DNA from: Xylanibacter ruminicola | GTDB taxonomy: Bacteria > Bacteroidota > Bacteroidia > Bacteroidales > Bacteroidaceae | Direction: 5' to 3' | Length of the DNA: 38,250 nt | Assembly: GCF_900142525.1 (NCBI RefSeq) | Contig: NZ_FRBD01000028.1 | Coordinates: 1-38,250 of the forward strand | Shown: positions 17,563-24,741 of the stretch, piece by piece | How positions within the stretch are numbered: position 1 is the stretch's first letter | Layout: the number at the start of each line of letters is the position of its first letter | Position numbers and translations under genes: made by a program | Notes under the pieces: model-generated | Seen by the model: the letters and a program-made list of their open reading frames with translations, nothing else | Database searches by the model: none | Told to the model about the DNA's origin: nothing

Positions 17563-20298
17563 ATGATGACAGCAAACGAGATTCGCGACTCTTACAAGAA
17601 GTTTTTCGAGTCGAAACAGCACGCTATCGTACCATCAGCCCCTATGGTGATCAAGGATGACCCCACGCTGATGTTTACGAATGCAGGTATGAACCAGTGG
17701 AAAGATATTATTCTCGGCACACGTGACCCTGAGCCACGTCGTCGAGCGGATACACAGAAGTGCCTGCGTGTTAGCGGAAAGCATAACGACCTGGAAGAGG
17801 TTGGTCACGACACCTACCATCACACCATGTTCGAGATGCTGGGCAACTGGAGTTTCGGCGACTATTTCAAGGAGGGTGCCATCGATATGGCTTGGGAGTA
17901 TCTGGTAGATGTGCTCAAGCTGAATCCAGAGGATCTCTATGTTACAGTGTTCGAGGGTTCACCTGAGGAGAACATTCCTCGCGATGACGAGGCTGCCAAG
18001 TACTGGGCAAAGCATGTACCCGAGGATCACATCATCAACGGTAACAAGCACGACAACTTCTGGGAGATGGGCGATACAGGTCCTTGCGGTCCTTGCTCTG
18101 AGATTCACGTTGACTCTCGTACTCCCGAGCAGAAGGCTGCCAGCGGCAAGACTGGTCGTGAGTTGGTTAACCAGGACGATCCACAGGTGATCGAGATTTG
18201 GAACCTGGTATTCATGCAGTTCAACCGCAAGGCTGATGGAAGTCTTGAGAAGCTGAGTATGAACGTGATCGATACCGGTATGGGCTTCGAGCGCCTGGTT
18301 CGTATGATGCAGGGCAAGCACTCTAACTACGATACCGATGTTTTCCAGCCAATCATCAAGGCCGAGCAGCAGATTACCGGCCTCAAATACTATACCTTCG
18401 AGGAAGAAGAGGCCAGTAAATCTAGTGATGCTAGTCAGGCTAGTTCGGCTAGTTCTGCTAGCCAGGCTAGTATCAACGTAGCCATGCGCGTCTGCGCCGA
18501 CCACCTGCGTGCCGTAGCATTCTCGATTGCCGATGGTCAGCTGCCTTCTAACGCCAAGGCTGGTTATGTGATTCGCCGAATCCTGCGCCGTGCCGTGCGT
18601 TATGCTTATACCTTCCTCAATCAGAAGGATGGATTCCTGCATAAGCTCGTTCCAACACTCGTTGCCGAGATGGGCGATGCCTTCCCAGAACTGAAGGCTC
18701 AGCAGCAGCTGATAACTAAGGTGATTAAAGAGGAGGAGGATTCATTCCTGCGCACCCTCGAAAAGGGTATCGGCATGCTGAACGATGCTATGCAGGAGAT
18801 GAAGAGTAAAGGAGAGAAGGAGTTGAACGGCGAAAAGGCTTTCCGTCTATTCGATACTTATGGATTCCCACTCGACCTGACAGAGCTTATCTGTCGCGAG
18901 AACGGCTTCACCGTTAACGAGGAGCAGTTCAACGTAGAGATGCAGAAGCAGAAGGAGCGCGCCCGCAACGCCGCTGCCGTAGAGAACAGCGATTGGGTTG
19001 AAGTCTCAAGTGATGCTAGTGATGCTAGTAATGCTAGTTCTGCTAGTCAGGCTAGAGAGCAGATCTTCGTAGGCTACGATTATACAGAATACGAGTGCCA
19101 TATCATCCGCTACCGCAAGGTAACCCAGAAGAAGAACGAGTTCTATGAGCTGGTTCTCGACTATACCCCATTCTATGGCGAGATGGGTGGTCAGGTAGGT
19201 GACTGTGGTGTACTCTGCAACGAGGCCGAGACCATCGACATTATCGACACCAAGCGCGAAAATGGTCAGAGCGTACACATCGTAAAGGCCCTGCCAAAGG
19301 ATCCTACTGCCCAGTTCATGGCTTGTGTGGATACCGACAAGCGTAACGCCTCTGCCGCTAACCATACAGCTACCCACCTGCTCGACTATGCACTGAAGCA
19401 GATTCTGGGCGACCACGTAGAGCAAAAGGGTTCGTTCGTAAGCCCCGACACACTGCGCTTCGACTTCTCTCACTTCGAGAAGGTTACCGACGAGCAGTTG
19501 CGTGAGGTTGAGCGCATGGTAAATGACATGATCCGTCAGGACATCCACATTGATGAGCATCGCGATGTACCATTTGATGAGGCTAAGAAACTCGGTGCTA
19601 TCGCCCTGTTCGGTGAGAAGTATGGTGACAAGGTTCGCGTGGTTCGTTTCGGTCCTTCATGCGAGTTCTGTGGTGGTATCCACGCATCAAGCACTGGTCG
19701 CATCGGTTTCTTCAAGATTCTCTCTGAGAGCAGCGTGGCTGCCGGTATCCGTCGTATCGAGGCTAAGACCGGTAAGGAGTGCGAGGAAATGTTGTATGTG
19801 ATGGAAGACAATCTGCGTGCCGTACGTGCATTCTTCAACAATGCCAAGGACCTGCAGGGTGTGATTGCAAAATATATTGAGGAGCACGACTCGATGAAGA
19901 AAGAAATCGAGGCCTTCCAGGCTGCACGCGTAGCAAATCTGTCAAAAGAGTTGGTAAACAAGGCCCGCACCGTAAATGGCGTATCTGTTATCACAGCTAA
20001 GTTCGACATGATGCCTAATGCAGCCAAGGATTTGGTATTCAAGGTTCGCGAGCTCTGCCCTGAGCACCTTGTATGTGTAGTAGGTACCGTGTTCGACGGC
20101 AAACCAATGCTTAATGTCATGCTGAGCGACGATATGGTAAAAGACCACGGTCTGAATGCCGGTCAGCTGGTACGCGAAGCTGCTAAGCTGATGCAGGGTG
20201 GCGGTGGTGGCCAGCCTCACTTCGCCCAGGCAGGTGGTAAGAACCCCGATGGCCTTACTGCCGCAGTCGACAAGGTGATAGAGCTTGCAAACCTCTAA
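17563..20298 (+). CDS. alaS: Alanyl-tRNA synthetase with two repeat-derived insertions
   Basis: This 911-residue enzyme charges tRNA-Ala. The class II catalytic core (TNAGMNQW, MFEMLGNWSFGDYF), the tRNA-recognition region, the editing domain with zinc ligands H601, H605, C703 and H707, and the C-terminal C-Ala domain with its glycine-rich end (GGGGGQPHFAQAGG) are all present. The spacing of the editing ligands equals that of E. coli AlaRS (H564, H568, C666, H670), but the numbering is shifted by 37. Two insertions of Ala-Ser-X repeats account for that shift: residues 284-304 and 482-499. Both are encoded by CTAG 9-mers and lie in linkers between conserved blocks, so activity is probably preserved. 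The start may be either of two adjacent ATGs (17563 or 17566). Confidence 0.97.
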   Translation: MMTANEIRDSYKKFFESKQHAIVPSAPMVIKDDPTLMFTNAGMNQWKDIILGTRDPEPRRRADTQKCLRVSGKHNDLEEVGHDTYHHTMFEMLGNWSFGDYFKEGAIDMAWEYLVDVLKLNPEDLYVTVFEGSPEENIPRDDEAAKYWAKHVPEDHIINGNKHDNFWEMGDTGPCGPCSEIHVDSRTPEQKAASGKTGRELVNQDDPQVIEIWNLVFMQFNRKADGSLEKLSMNVIDTGMGFERLVRMMQGKHSNYDTDVFQPIIKAEQQITGLKYYTFEEEEASKSSDASQASSASSASQASINVAMRVCADHLRAVAFSIADGQLPSNAKAGYVIRRILRRAVRYAYTFLNQKDGFLHKLVPTLVAEMGDAFPELKAQQQLITKVIKEEEDSFLRTLEKGIGMLNDAMQEMKSKGEKELNGEKAFRLFDTYGFPLDLTELICRENGFTVNEEQFNVEMQKQKERARNAAAVENSDWVEVSSDASDASNASSASQAREQIFVGYDYTEYECHIIRYRKVTQKKNEFYELVLDYTPFYGEMGGQVGDCGVLCNEAETIDIIDTKRENGQSVHIVKALPKDPTAQFMACVDTDKRNASAANHTATHLLDYALKQILGDHVEQKGSFVSPDTLRFDFSHFEKVTDEQLREVERMVNDMIRQDIHIDEHRDVPFDEAKKLGAIALFGEKYGDKVRVVRFGPSCEFCGGIHASSTGRIGFFKILSESSVAAGIRRIEAKTGKECEEMLYVMEDNLRAVRAFFNNAKDLQGVIAKYIEEHDSMKKEIEAFQAARVANLSKELVNKARTVNGVSVITAKFDMMPNAAKDLVFKVRELCPEHLVCVVGTVFDGKPMLNVMLSDDMVKDHGLNAGQLVREAAKLMQGGGGGQPHFAQAGGKNPDGLTAAVDKVIELANL
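18412..18474. repeat. CTAG 9-mer array inside alaS (insert 1)
   Basis: Seven units of 9 bp, six with CTAG: GCCAGTAAA, TCTAGTGAT, GCTAGTCAG, GCTAGTTCG, GCTAGTTCT, GCTAGCCAG, GCTAGTATC. Each unit is three codons, reading Ala/Ser-Ser-X. The array falls between the catalytic core and the tRNA-recognition helix block (AMRVCADHLRAVAF). Confidence 0.95.
19006..19059. repeat. CTAG 9-mer array inside alaS (insert 2)
   Basis: Five CTAG units (GCTAGTGAT, GCTAGTAAT, GCTAGTTCT, GCTAGTCAG, GCTAGAGAG) are preceded by one degenerate unit (TCAAGTGAT). They are in the same Ala-Ser-X frame as insert 1. The array sits just before the editing-domain region (IFVGYDYTEYE). Confidence 0.95.
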
Positions 20299-20304
20299 AA
20301 TGAT

Positions 20305-20367
20305 ACTAGCATCGCTAGCCCTACTAGAACATCTAGTACGGCTAGTAATGCTAGATAATCTAGTTAT
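20305..20367. repeat. CTAG 9-mer array between alaS and the four-helix-bundle gene
   Basis: Seven perfect-period units occur: ACTAGCATC, GCTAGCCCT, ACTAGAACA, TCTAGTACG, GCTAGTAAT, GCTAGATAA, TCTAGTTAT. They begin six bases after the alaS stop and end 16 bases before the next start codon, filling most of the 85-bp spacer. Confidence 0.95.
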
Positions 20368-20383
20368 TAAATTAATCGCCAAA

Positions 20384-21010
20384 ATGAATGTACTTCGCCG
20401 TCAACCTAACTGGGAATCACTATATTTCTATCAGAAGTCACAAGTATTATATCAGCTGACTTTCATCTTTGCAAAGCGCTACCTAAAGCATGGCGATCGC
20501 ACGATAGATCAGATGGTACAAGCCGCACGCTCAGGTAAACAGAATATCGTAGAAGGCTCGGCCGATGGAGTGACATCGATGGAAATGGAAATCAAACTGA
20601 TGAATGTAGCCCGCTCCAGTATCAAAGAGCTGAAAGAAGATTACGAAGACTATCTGGTATCACGCCAACTTAAACTCTGGCAGAAAAATCATCCCAGATA
20701 CGCCAGAATGATAGACTTCTGCAAGAACCACAACAAACTGGAAGATTATCAACCCTACTTCGACAAATGGAATGATGAAGAGATGGCAAACATCGCTTTA
20801 TCATTATGTCATTTTGTTGATAAGATGATGACCAGCTATCAGCAGAACCTGCAGAAGACATTTGTTGAGGAAGGAGGCATCAAAGAGCGCATGACAGCCG
20901 CCCGCCTTGGCTATCGCACCAACCAGAAAGAAGAAATTAACAGATTACAGCAAGAAAACGAGAGATTACAAAAAGAACTAGAACAGCTTAAGAATAAAAA
21001 GAATAACTAG
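20384..21010 (+). CDS. Four-helix-bundle 'suffix' domain protein
   Basis: This 208-residue protein belongs to the four-helix-bundle family related to the proteins encoded in 23S rRNA intervening sequences and to Avd, here in the version with a conserved C-terminal 'suffix' (GGIKERMTAARLGYR). The bundle is visible as long amphipathic helices containing QMVQAARSGKQNIVEGSADG. A C-terminal coiled coil (INRLQQENERLQKELEQLK) ends the chain. I start it at 20384 (MNVLRRQPNW) because upstream in-frame codons only translate the CTAG array. Its TAG stop is itself the first CTAG of the downstream array. CTAG arrays lie on both sides. Function is unknown; nucleic-acid binding is plausible for the family. 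Confidence 0.88.
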   Translation: MNVLRRQPNWESLYFYQKSQVLYQLTFIFAKRYLKHGDRTIDQMVQAARSGKQNIVEGSADGVTSMEMEIKLMNVARSSIKELKEDYEDYLVSRQLKLWQKNHPRYARMIDFCKNHNKLEDYQPYFDKWNDEEMANIALSLCHFVDKMMTSYQQNLQKTFVEEGGIKERMTAARLGYRTNQKEEINRLQQENERLQKELEQLKNKKNN

Positions 21011-21113
21011 CATCTCTAGCATGGCTTGCCTAGCTAGAATATCTAGATTGGCTAGAATATCTAGTTATGCTAGAATATCTAGTTATGCTAGAGATGCTAG
21101 CCAATCTAGAAAA
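21006..21113. repeat. Longest CTAG 9-mer array (12 units), four-helix-bundle gene to parC
   Basis: Twelve consecutive 9-mers occur, eleven of them with CTAG (one degenerate unit, GCTTGCCTA). An alternating pattern GCTAGAATA / TCTAGTTAT or TCTAGATTG appears in the middle. The first unit supplies the stop codon of the upstream gene; the last (TCTAGAAAA) begins a hairpin that overlaps the parC promoter. Confidence 0.95.
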
Positions 21114-21148
21114 AACAAAGAAAAACTTTGTTCTTTCTAGATTTTTTT
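21105..21148 (+). terminator. Stem-loop plus T-run overlapping the end of the CTAG array
   Basis: A 16-bp stem (21105-21120 with 21126-21141, one mismatch) with loop AAAAA is followed by seven Ts. It is A/T-rich but has terminator form and would end transcription from alaS and the four-helix-bundle gene. The right arm contains the -33 TTTG of the parC promoter. Confidence 0.65.
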
Positions 21149-21157
21149 GTACCTTTG
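21127..21157 (+). promoter_or_regulatory. parC: parC promoter (Bacteroidota sigma-70 type)
   Basis: TTTG at 21127-21130, a 19-base spacer and TACCTTTG at 21150-21157 match the consensus exactly. The -33 element lies inside the right arm of the upstream hairpin. The start codon at 21186 follows 28 bases after the -7 element. Confidence 0.85.
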
Positions 21158-21185
21158 CAGGCAAACTGAAAACCCGTTAAAGATA

Positions 21186-23894
21186 ATGGACGACGAAATA
21201 AAAGATGTATTAGAGTCGGAACAGCATACCGATTATAAACCAAGTAACCGCTTTGATGCCGCAGCGGTTCATCATCTAAGCGGCATGTATCAGAACTGGT
21301 TCCTGGATTACGCCAGCTACGTAATCCTGGAGCGAGCCGTGCCCCATCTGGGCGACGGACTGAAACCTGTGCAGCGACGCATCCTCCACTCGATGAAACG
21401 AATGGACGATGGACGATATAACAAGGTGGCCAACATCGTTGGTCACACCATGCAGTTCCACCCTCACGGCGATGCCAGTATCGGCGACGCTCTGGTACAG
21501 CTTGGACAGAAGGACCTGCTCATCGACACGCAGGGTAACTGGGGAAACATCCTTACCGGATCATCGGCAGCCGCACCACGATATATCGAGGCACGACTGA
21601 GCAAATTTGCACTTGATACGGTATTCAACCCAAAGACTACCGACTGGAAAATGTCGTACGACGGTCGTAATAAGGAGCCTATCACACTCCCTGTCAAGTT
21701 CCCGTTGCTGTTGGCACAAGGTGCCGAGGGTATTGCTGTAGGACTGAGCTCAAAGATCCTGCCACATAACTTCAACGAGATATGCGATGCAGCCATCAGC
21801 TATCTGCACGAGCAGCCGTTTGCACTCTACCCCGACTTCCCCACCAGCGGAAGCATCGACGTATCGAAATACAACGACGGTCAGCGTGGCGGTGTCATCA
21901 AGGTACGTGCCAAGATCGAAAAGATAGATCAGAAGACGCTGGTTATCCGCGAGATACCATTCTCAAAGACATCAGAGACCCTGCAGGACTCTATCGTAAA
22001 AGCCATCGAGAAAGGAAAGATCAAGGCCCGTAAGGTTGAAGACCTCACGGCTGCCGAGGTAGAGATACAGGTGCATCTGGCTCCTGGCGTATCGAGCGAT
22101 AAGACCATCGATGCCCTCTATGCCTTTACCGACTGCGAGGTGAGCATCTCGCCCAACTGCTGTATCATCGAAGACAACAAGCCGCAGTTCCTCACCGTGA
22201 GCGATGTGCTGCGCCACTCTGTAGATCGTACCAAGGACCTGATTCGTCAGGAACTGGAAATCCGCAAGGGCGAACTGCTGGAGCAGCTGCACTTCCAGAG
22301 TCTGGAGCGTATCTTCATCGAGGAACGCATCTATAAGGACAAGAAATTCGAACAGGCACCGGACGTAGATGCCGTTTGCGAACATATCGACGAGCGACTC
22401 ACACCGTACTATCCACAGATGATTCGCGAGGTGACCAAGGACGATATCCTGAAGCTGCTCGAAATCAAGATGCAGCGCATCCTGAAGTTTAATAAGGATA
22501 AGGTCGACGAACTGATGGCACGCCTGAAGGCCGAGATCGAGGAGATTGATCGCGACCTGGCTAATCTGGTGGAGGTAACAGCCAACTGGTTCCTGTTCCT
22601 GAAGGATAAGTATGGCAAGGATCATCCACGCCTCACTGAGATCCGCAACTTCGACACCATCGACTCTGCCAAGGTGGCCGAGGCCAACCAGAAATTGTAT
22701 ATCAACCGTGCCGACGGCTTTATCGGTACCGGTCTGAAGAAGGACGAGTTTGTGTGCAACTGCTCCGATCTCGACGATGTCATCATCTTCTACAAAGACG
22801 GTAAATACAAGATTGTGCGCATAGCCGAGAAACTCTTCGTGGGCAAGAACATCCTGTATGTAAACGTGTTCAAGAAGAACGACTCGCGCACCATCTACAA
22901 CGCCGTTTACCGCGATGGAAAGAAGGGAGCCTGCTTCATCAAGCGATTCAACGTTACCAGTATGACGCGTGACAAGGAGTACGACCTGACTCAGGGTACC
23001 GAAGGCTCACGCGTGATGTACTTCACTGCCAACCCGAATGGTGAGGCCGAGGTAATTAAGGTAACACTCGATCCATCGCAGAAAATCAAGAAGATATTTA
23101 TCGAGAAGGACTTCTCGGAGGTGATGATCAAGGGTCGCGCCTCTAAGGGAAATCTGCTCACCAAATATGCTGTTCACCGTATCGGACTGAAGAGTCACGG
23201 TCACTCTACCTTAGGCGGACGAAAGGTTTGGTTCGACCCAGATGTAAACCGTCTGAACTACGACGAGCACGGACAGATGTTGGGCGAGTTCTTCGACGAC
23301 GATCAGATACTGATTATTCTGAAGAACGGTGATTACTATCTGAGCAACTTCGATCTGAACAACCACTACGAAGACAACATTCTGCGCATAGAGAAGTACG
23401 ATGCCGACAAGGTTTGGACTGCCGTGCTCTACGATGCCGACAACCAGGGCTACCCATATCTGAAGCGATTCCAGATGGATGCCTCGAAGAAAAAGCAGAA
23501 CTGGCTGAGCGACAATCCGTCATCACAGTTGTTGTTGCTCACCGACACCCCCTACCCTCGCATCCAGATAACCTACGGCGGTGCCGATGCTTTCCGTGGT
23601 AGCGAGGAGATAGATGCCGAACAGTTTATTGCCGTTAAGGGTTATAAGGCCAAAGGCAAGCGCCTAACCACCTACGCTCTGGCTAGTCTCGAGGAACTCG
23701 AGCCAACTAGATTCCCTAGCGAGGCTAGTATATCTAGTAATGCTAGCCTGGCTGGCGATCTCGCCAGCCCCTCGGCCGATTCGGCCGAGGACCTAGACGA
23801 GGACCTTGATCCAGATGCCGGCAAGAGCGAAGAGCAAGTTCGCGATGAACTTACCGGACAGCTAAATCTCTTTGATAATGAGGACTTTAAGTAA
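21186..23894 (+). CDS. parC: DNA topoisomerase IV subunit A
   Basis: This 902-residue type IIA topoisomerase A subunit cuts and rejoins DNA to decatenate chromosomes. The active-site tyrosine is Y133 in AAPRYIEARL, and the winged-helix and tower regions follow (LVQLGQKDLLIDTQGNWGN; IREIPFSKTSE). The C-terminal beta-pinwheel lacks the GyrA box QRRGGKG, favouring ParC over GyrA. I use the ATG at 21186 (MDDEIKDVLE) because the in-frame start at 21147 lies upstream of the -7 element. The acidic C-terminal tail contains CTAG repeats (23682-23768) and ends QLNLFDNEDFK. parE is not in the window. The next gene's reading frame overlaps its end. Confidence 0.93.
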   Translation: MDDEIKDVLESEQHTDYKPSNRFDAAAVHHLSGMYQNWFLDYASYVILERAVPHLGDGLKPVQRRILHSMKRMDDGRYNKVANIVGHTMQFHPHGDASIGDALVQLGQKDLLIDTQGNWGNILTGSSAAAPRYIEARLSKFALDTVFNPKTTDWKMSYDGRNKEPITLPVKFPLLLAQGAEGIAVGLSSKILPHNFNEICDAAISYLHEQPFALYPDFPTSGSIDVSKYNDGQRGGVIKVRAKIEKIDQKTLVIREIPFSKTSETLQDSIVKAIEKGKIKARKVEDLTAAEVEIQVHLAPGVSSDKTIDALYAFTDCEVSISPNCCIIEDNKPQFLTVSDVLRHSVDRTKDLIRQELEIRKGELLEQLHFQSLERIFIEERIYKDKKFEQAPDVDAVCEHIDERLTPYYPQMIREVTKDDILKLLEIKMQRILKFNKDKVDELMARLKAEIEEIDRDLANLVEVTANWFLFLKDKYGKDHPRLTEIRNFDTIDSAKVAEANQKLYINRADGFIGTGLKKDEFVCNCSDLDDVIIFYKDGKYKIVRIAEKLFVGKNILYVNVFKKNDSRTIYNAVYRDGKKGACFIKRFNVTSMTRDKEYDLTQGTEGSRVMYFTANPNGEAEVIKVTLDPSQKIKKIFIEKDFSEVMIKGRASKGNLLTKYAVHRIGLKSHGHSTLGGRKVWFDPDVNRLNYDEHGQMLGEFFDDDQILIILKNGDYYLSNFDLNNHYEDNILRIEKYDADKVWTAVLYDADNQGYPYLKRFQMDASKKKQNWLSDNPSSQLLLLTDTPYPRIQITYGGADAFRGSEEIDAEQFIAVKGYKAKGKRLTTYALASLEELEPTRFPSEASISSNASLAGDLASPSADSAEDLDEDLDPDAGKSEEQVRDELTGQLNLFDNEDFK
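23682..23768. repeat. CTAG 9-mer array in the parC C-terminal tail
   Basis: One isolated unit (GCTAGTCTC) is followed after 15 bases by a run in strict 9-bp phase from 23706: ACTAGATTC, CCTAGCGAG, GCTAGTATA, TCTAGTAAT, GCTAGCCTG, then two degenerate units. It is read in frame as X-Ser/Arg-X triplets, mainly Ala-Ser-X, within a low-complexity acidic tail. Confidence 0.88.
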
Positions 23895-24741
23895 GAAAAA
23901 GAGAAAAAAATCCCTCCTCTTGAGAGGCGCTCGACCCAAAAGGGCGCTTGCTACCGAAGGGACGCAAGAATGGACTAGGGGTGGAGTGATTACACTCTTC
24001 TTCCTATTATTCTCCCTCCTCGCCGCAAAAGCCCAAACATCATCACACATGATAGGTGTGGGGCCAAGCAAAGTCCTTGACACCTACCTCACCCCCGAGA
24101 AGTACAGCGGCACGGGCTTCACTTACCTCTACATAAAAGATAATGCCCATACCGATACACTGCGCCGATGGACCACTACTATCGAACACGAACTGGATTT
24201 CTCGAAGACCAGGCATCGCAACAGCAGCGCCTCAGACTTGGAGGGTACCTATAATCTTTATTTAGCGCGATACTACAATCTGCGCCCTGCCAACAATCTG
24301 CGATTGCAGGTAGGTGCTACAGCTAATGCCTGCATTGGTGGCATCTATAACTTGACCTCAAGCAACAATCCCGGTCAGGCCCGAGCCGCCATCAACATCA
24401 TGCCATCGGCCACAGCAGCCTATCATTTCAGCATCCGACAGCAACACTTTACAGCCCACTACGAGCTGAACCTGCCGTTAGTTGGTGTGATGTTCAGTCC
24501 AAACTTCGGACAGTCGTATTACGAGATATTTAATCTAGGTAACTACGATCACAACATCGTACCCACCACGTTTATCTCTGCCCCAACATTCCGCCAGATA
24601 GCAGCTATCGACTGGCATTACAGCAAGAGATGGGCCCTCCGCCTGGCCTATTTAGGCAACTACCAGCAGTCGCAAGTTAACAACCTCAAGCAGCACGTTT
24701 ATACGCACCGCTTCCTAATCGGCCTCACCCGCAGCCTATGA
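23872..24741 (+). CDS. DUF3316 family protein with repeat-derived leader
   Basis: This 289-residue protein has a segment MIGVGPSKVLDTYLTPEKYS that I recognise as the DUF3316 family of Bacteroidales, function unknown. The signal-peptide core (ITLFFLLFSLLAAKAQ) begins only at residue 40; the preceding 39 residues (KKKRKKSLLLRGARPKRALA and on) are largely encoded by a G/C-rich dispersed repeat. The start at 23872 overlaps the end of parC by 23 bases; ATG at 23878 or GTG at 23986 are alternatives, and the latter would give a conventional short signal peptide but lacks a basic n-region. Many aromatic beta-type segments suggest an outer-membrane or periplasmic location. It overlaps the next gene by four bases (ATGA). 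Confidence 0.8.
   Translation: MIMRTLSKKKRKKSLLLRGARPKRALATEGTQEWTRGGVITLFFLLFSLLAAKAQTSSHMIGVGPSKVLDTYLTPEKYSGTGFTYLYIKDNAHTDTLRRWTTTIEHELDFSKTRHRNSSASDLEGTYNLYLARYYNLRPANNLRLQVGATANACIGGIYNLTSSNNPGQARAAINIMPSATAAYHFSIRQQHFTAHYELNLPLVGVMFSPNFGQSYYEIFNLGNYDHNIVPTTFISAPTFRQIAAIDWHYSKRWALRLAYLGNYQQSQVNNLKQHVYTHRFLIGLTRSL
23909..23990. repeat. G/C-rich dispersed repeat in the DUF3316 leader
   Basis: CCCTCCTCTTGAGAGG at one end and GACTAGGGGTGGAGTG at the other resemble the elements at 37741-37815 and 37861-37900, which share CCCCTCCTC and CTAGGGGTGG blocks. The middle contains an additional AAAGGGCGCTTGC segment. The element is read through by the DUF3316 gene. Confidence 0.6.

Noticed and set aside
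20285..20383. N-terminal extension of the four-helix-bundle protein from 20285
   Set aside because: Those codons only translate the CTAG array and the end of alaS; the family match starts at MNVLRRQPNW.
20384..21010. Diversity-generating retroelement accessory gene (Avd)
   Set aside because: The four-helix-bundle fold is related, but no reverse transcriptase, template repeat or variable repeat is visible, and the C-terminal suffix marks a different subfamily.
21006..21113. CRISPR array
   Set aside because: The repeat period is 9 bp with no distinct spacers and no cas genes are near; it does not have the structure of a CRISPR locus.
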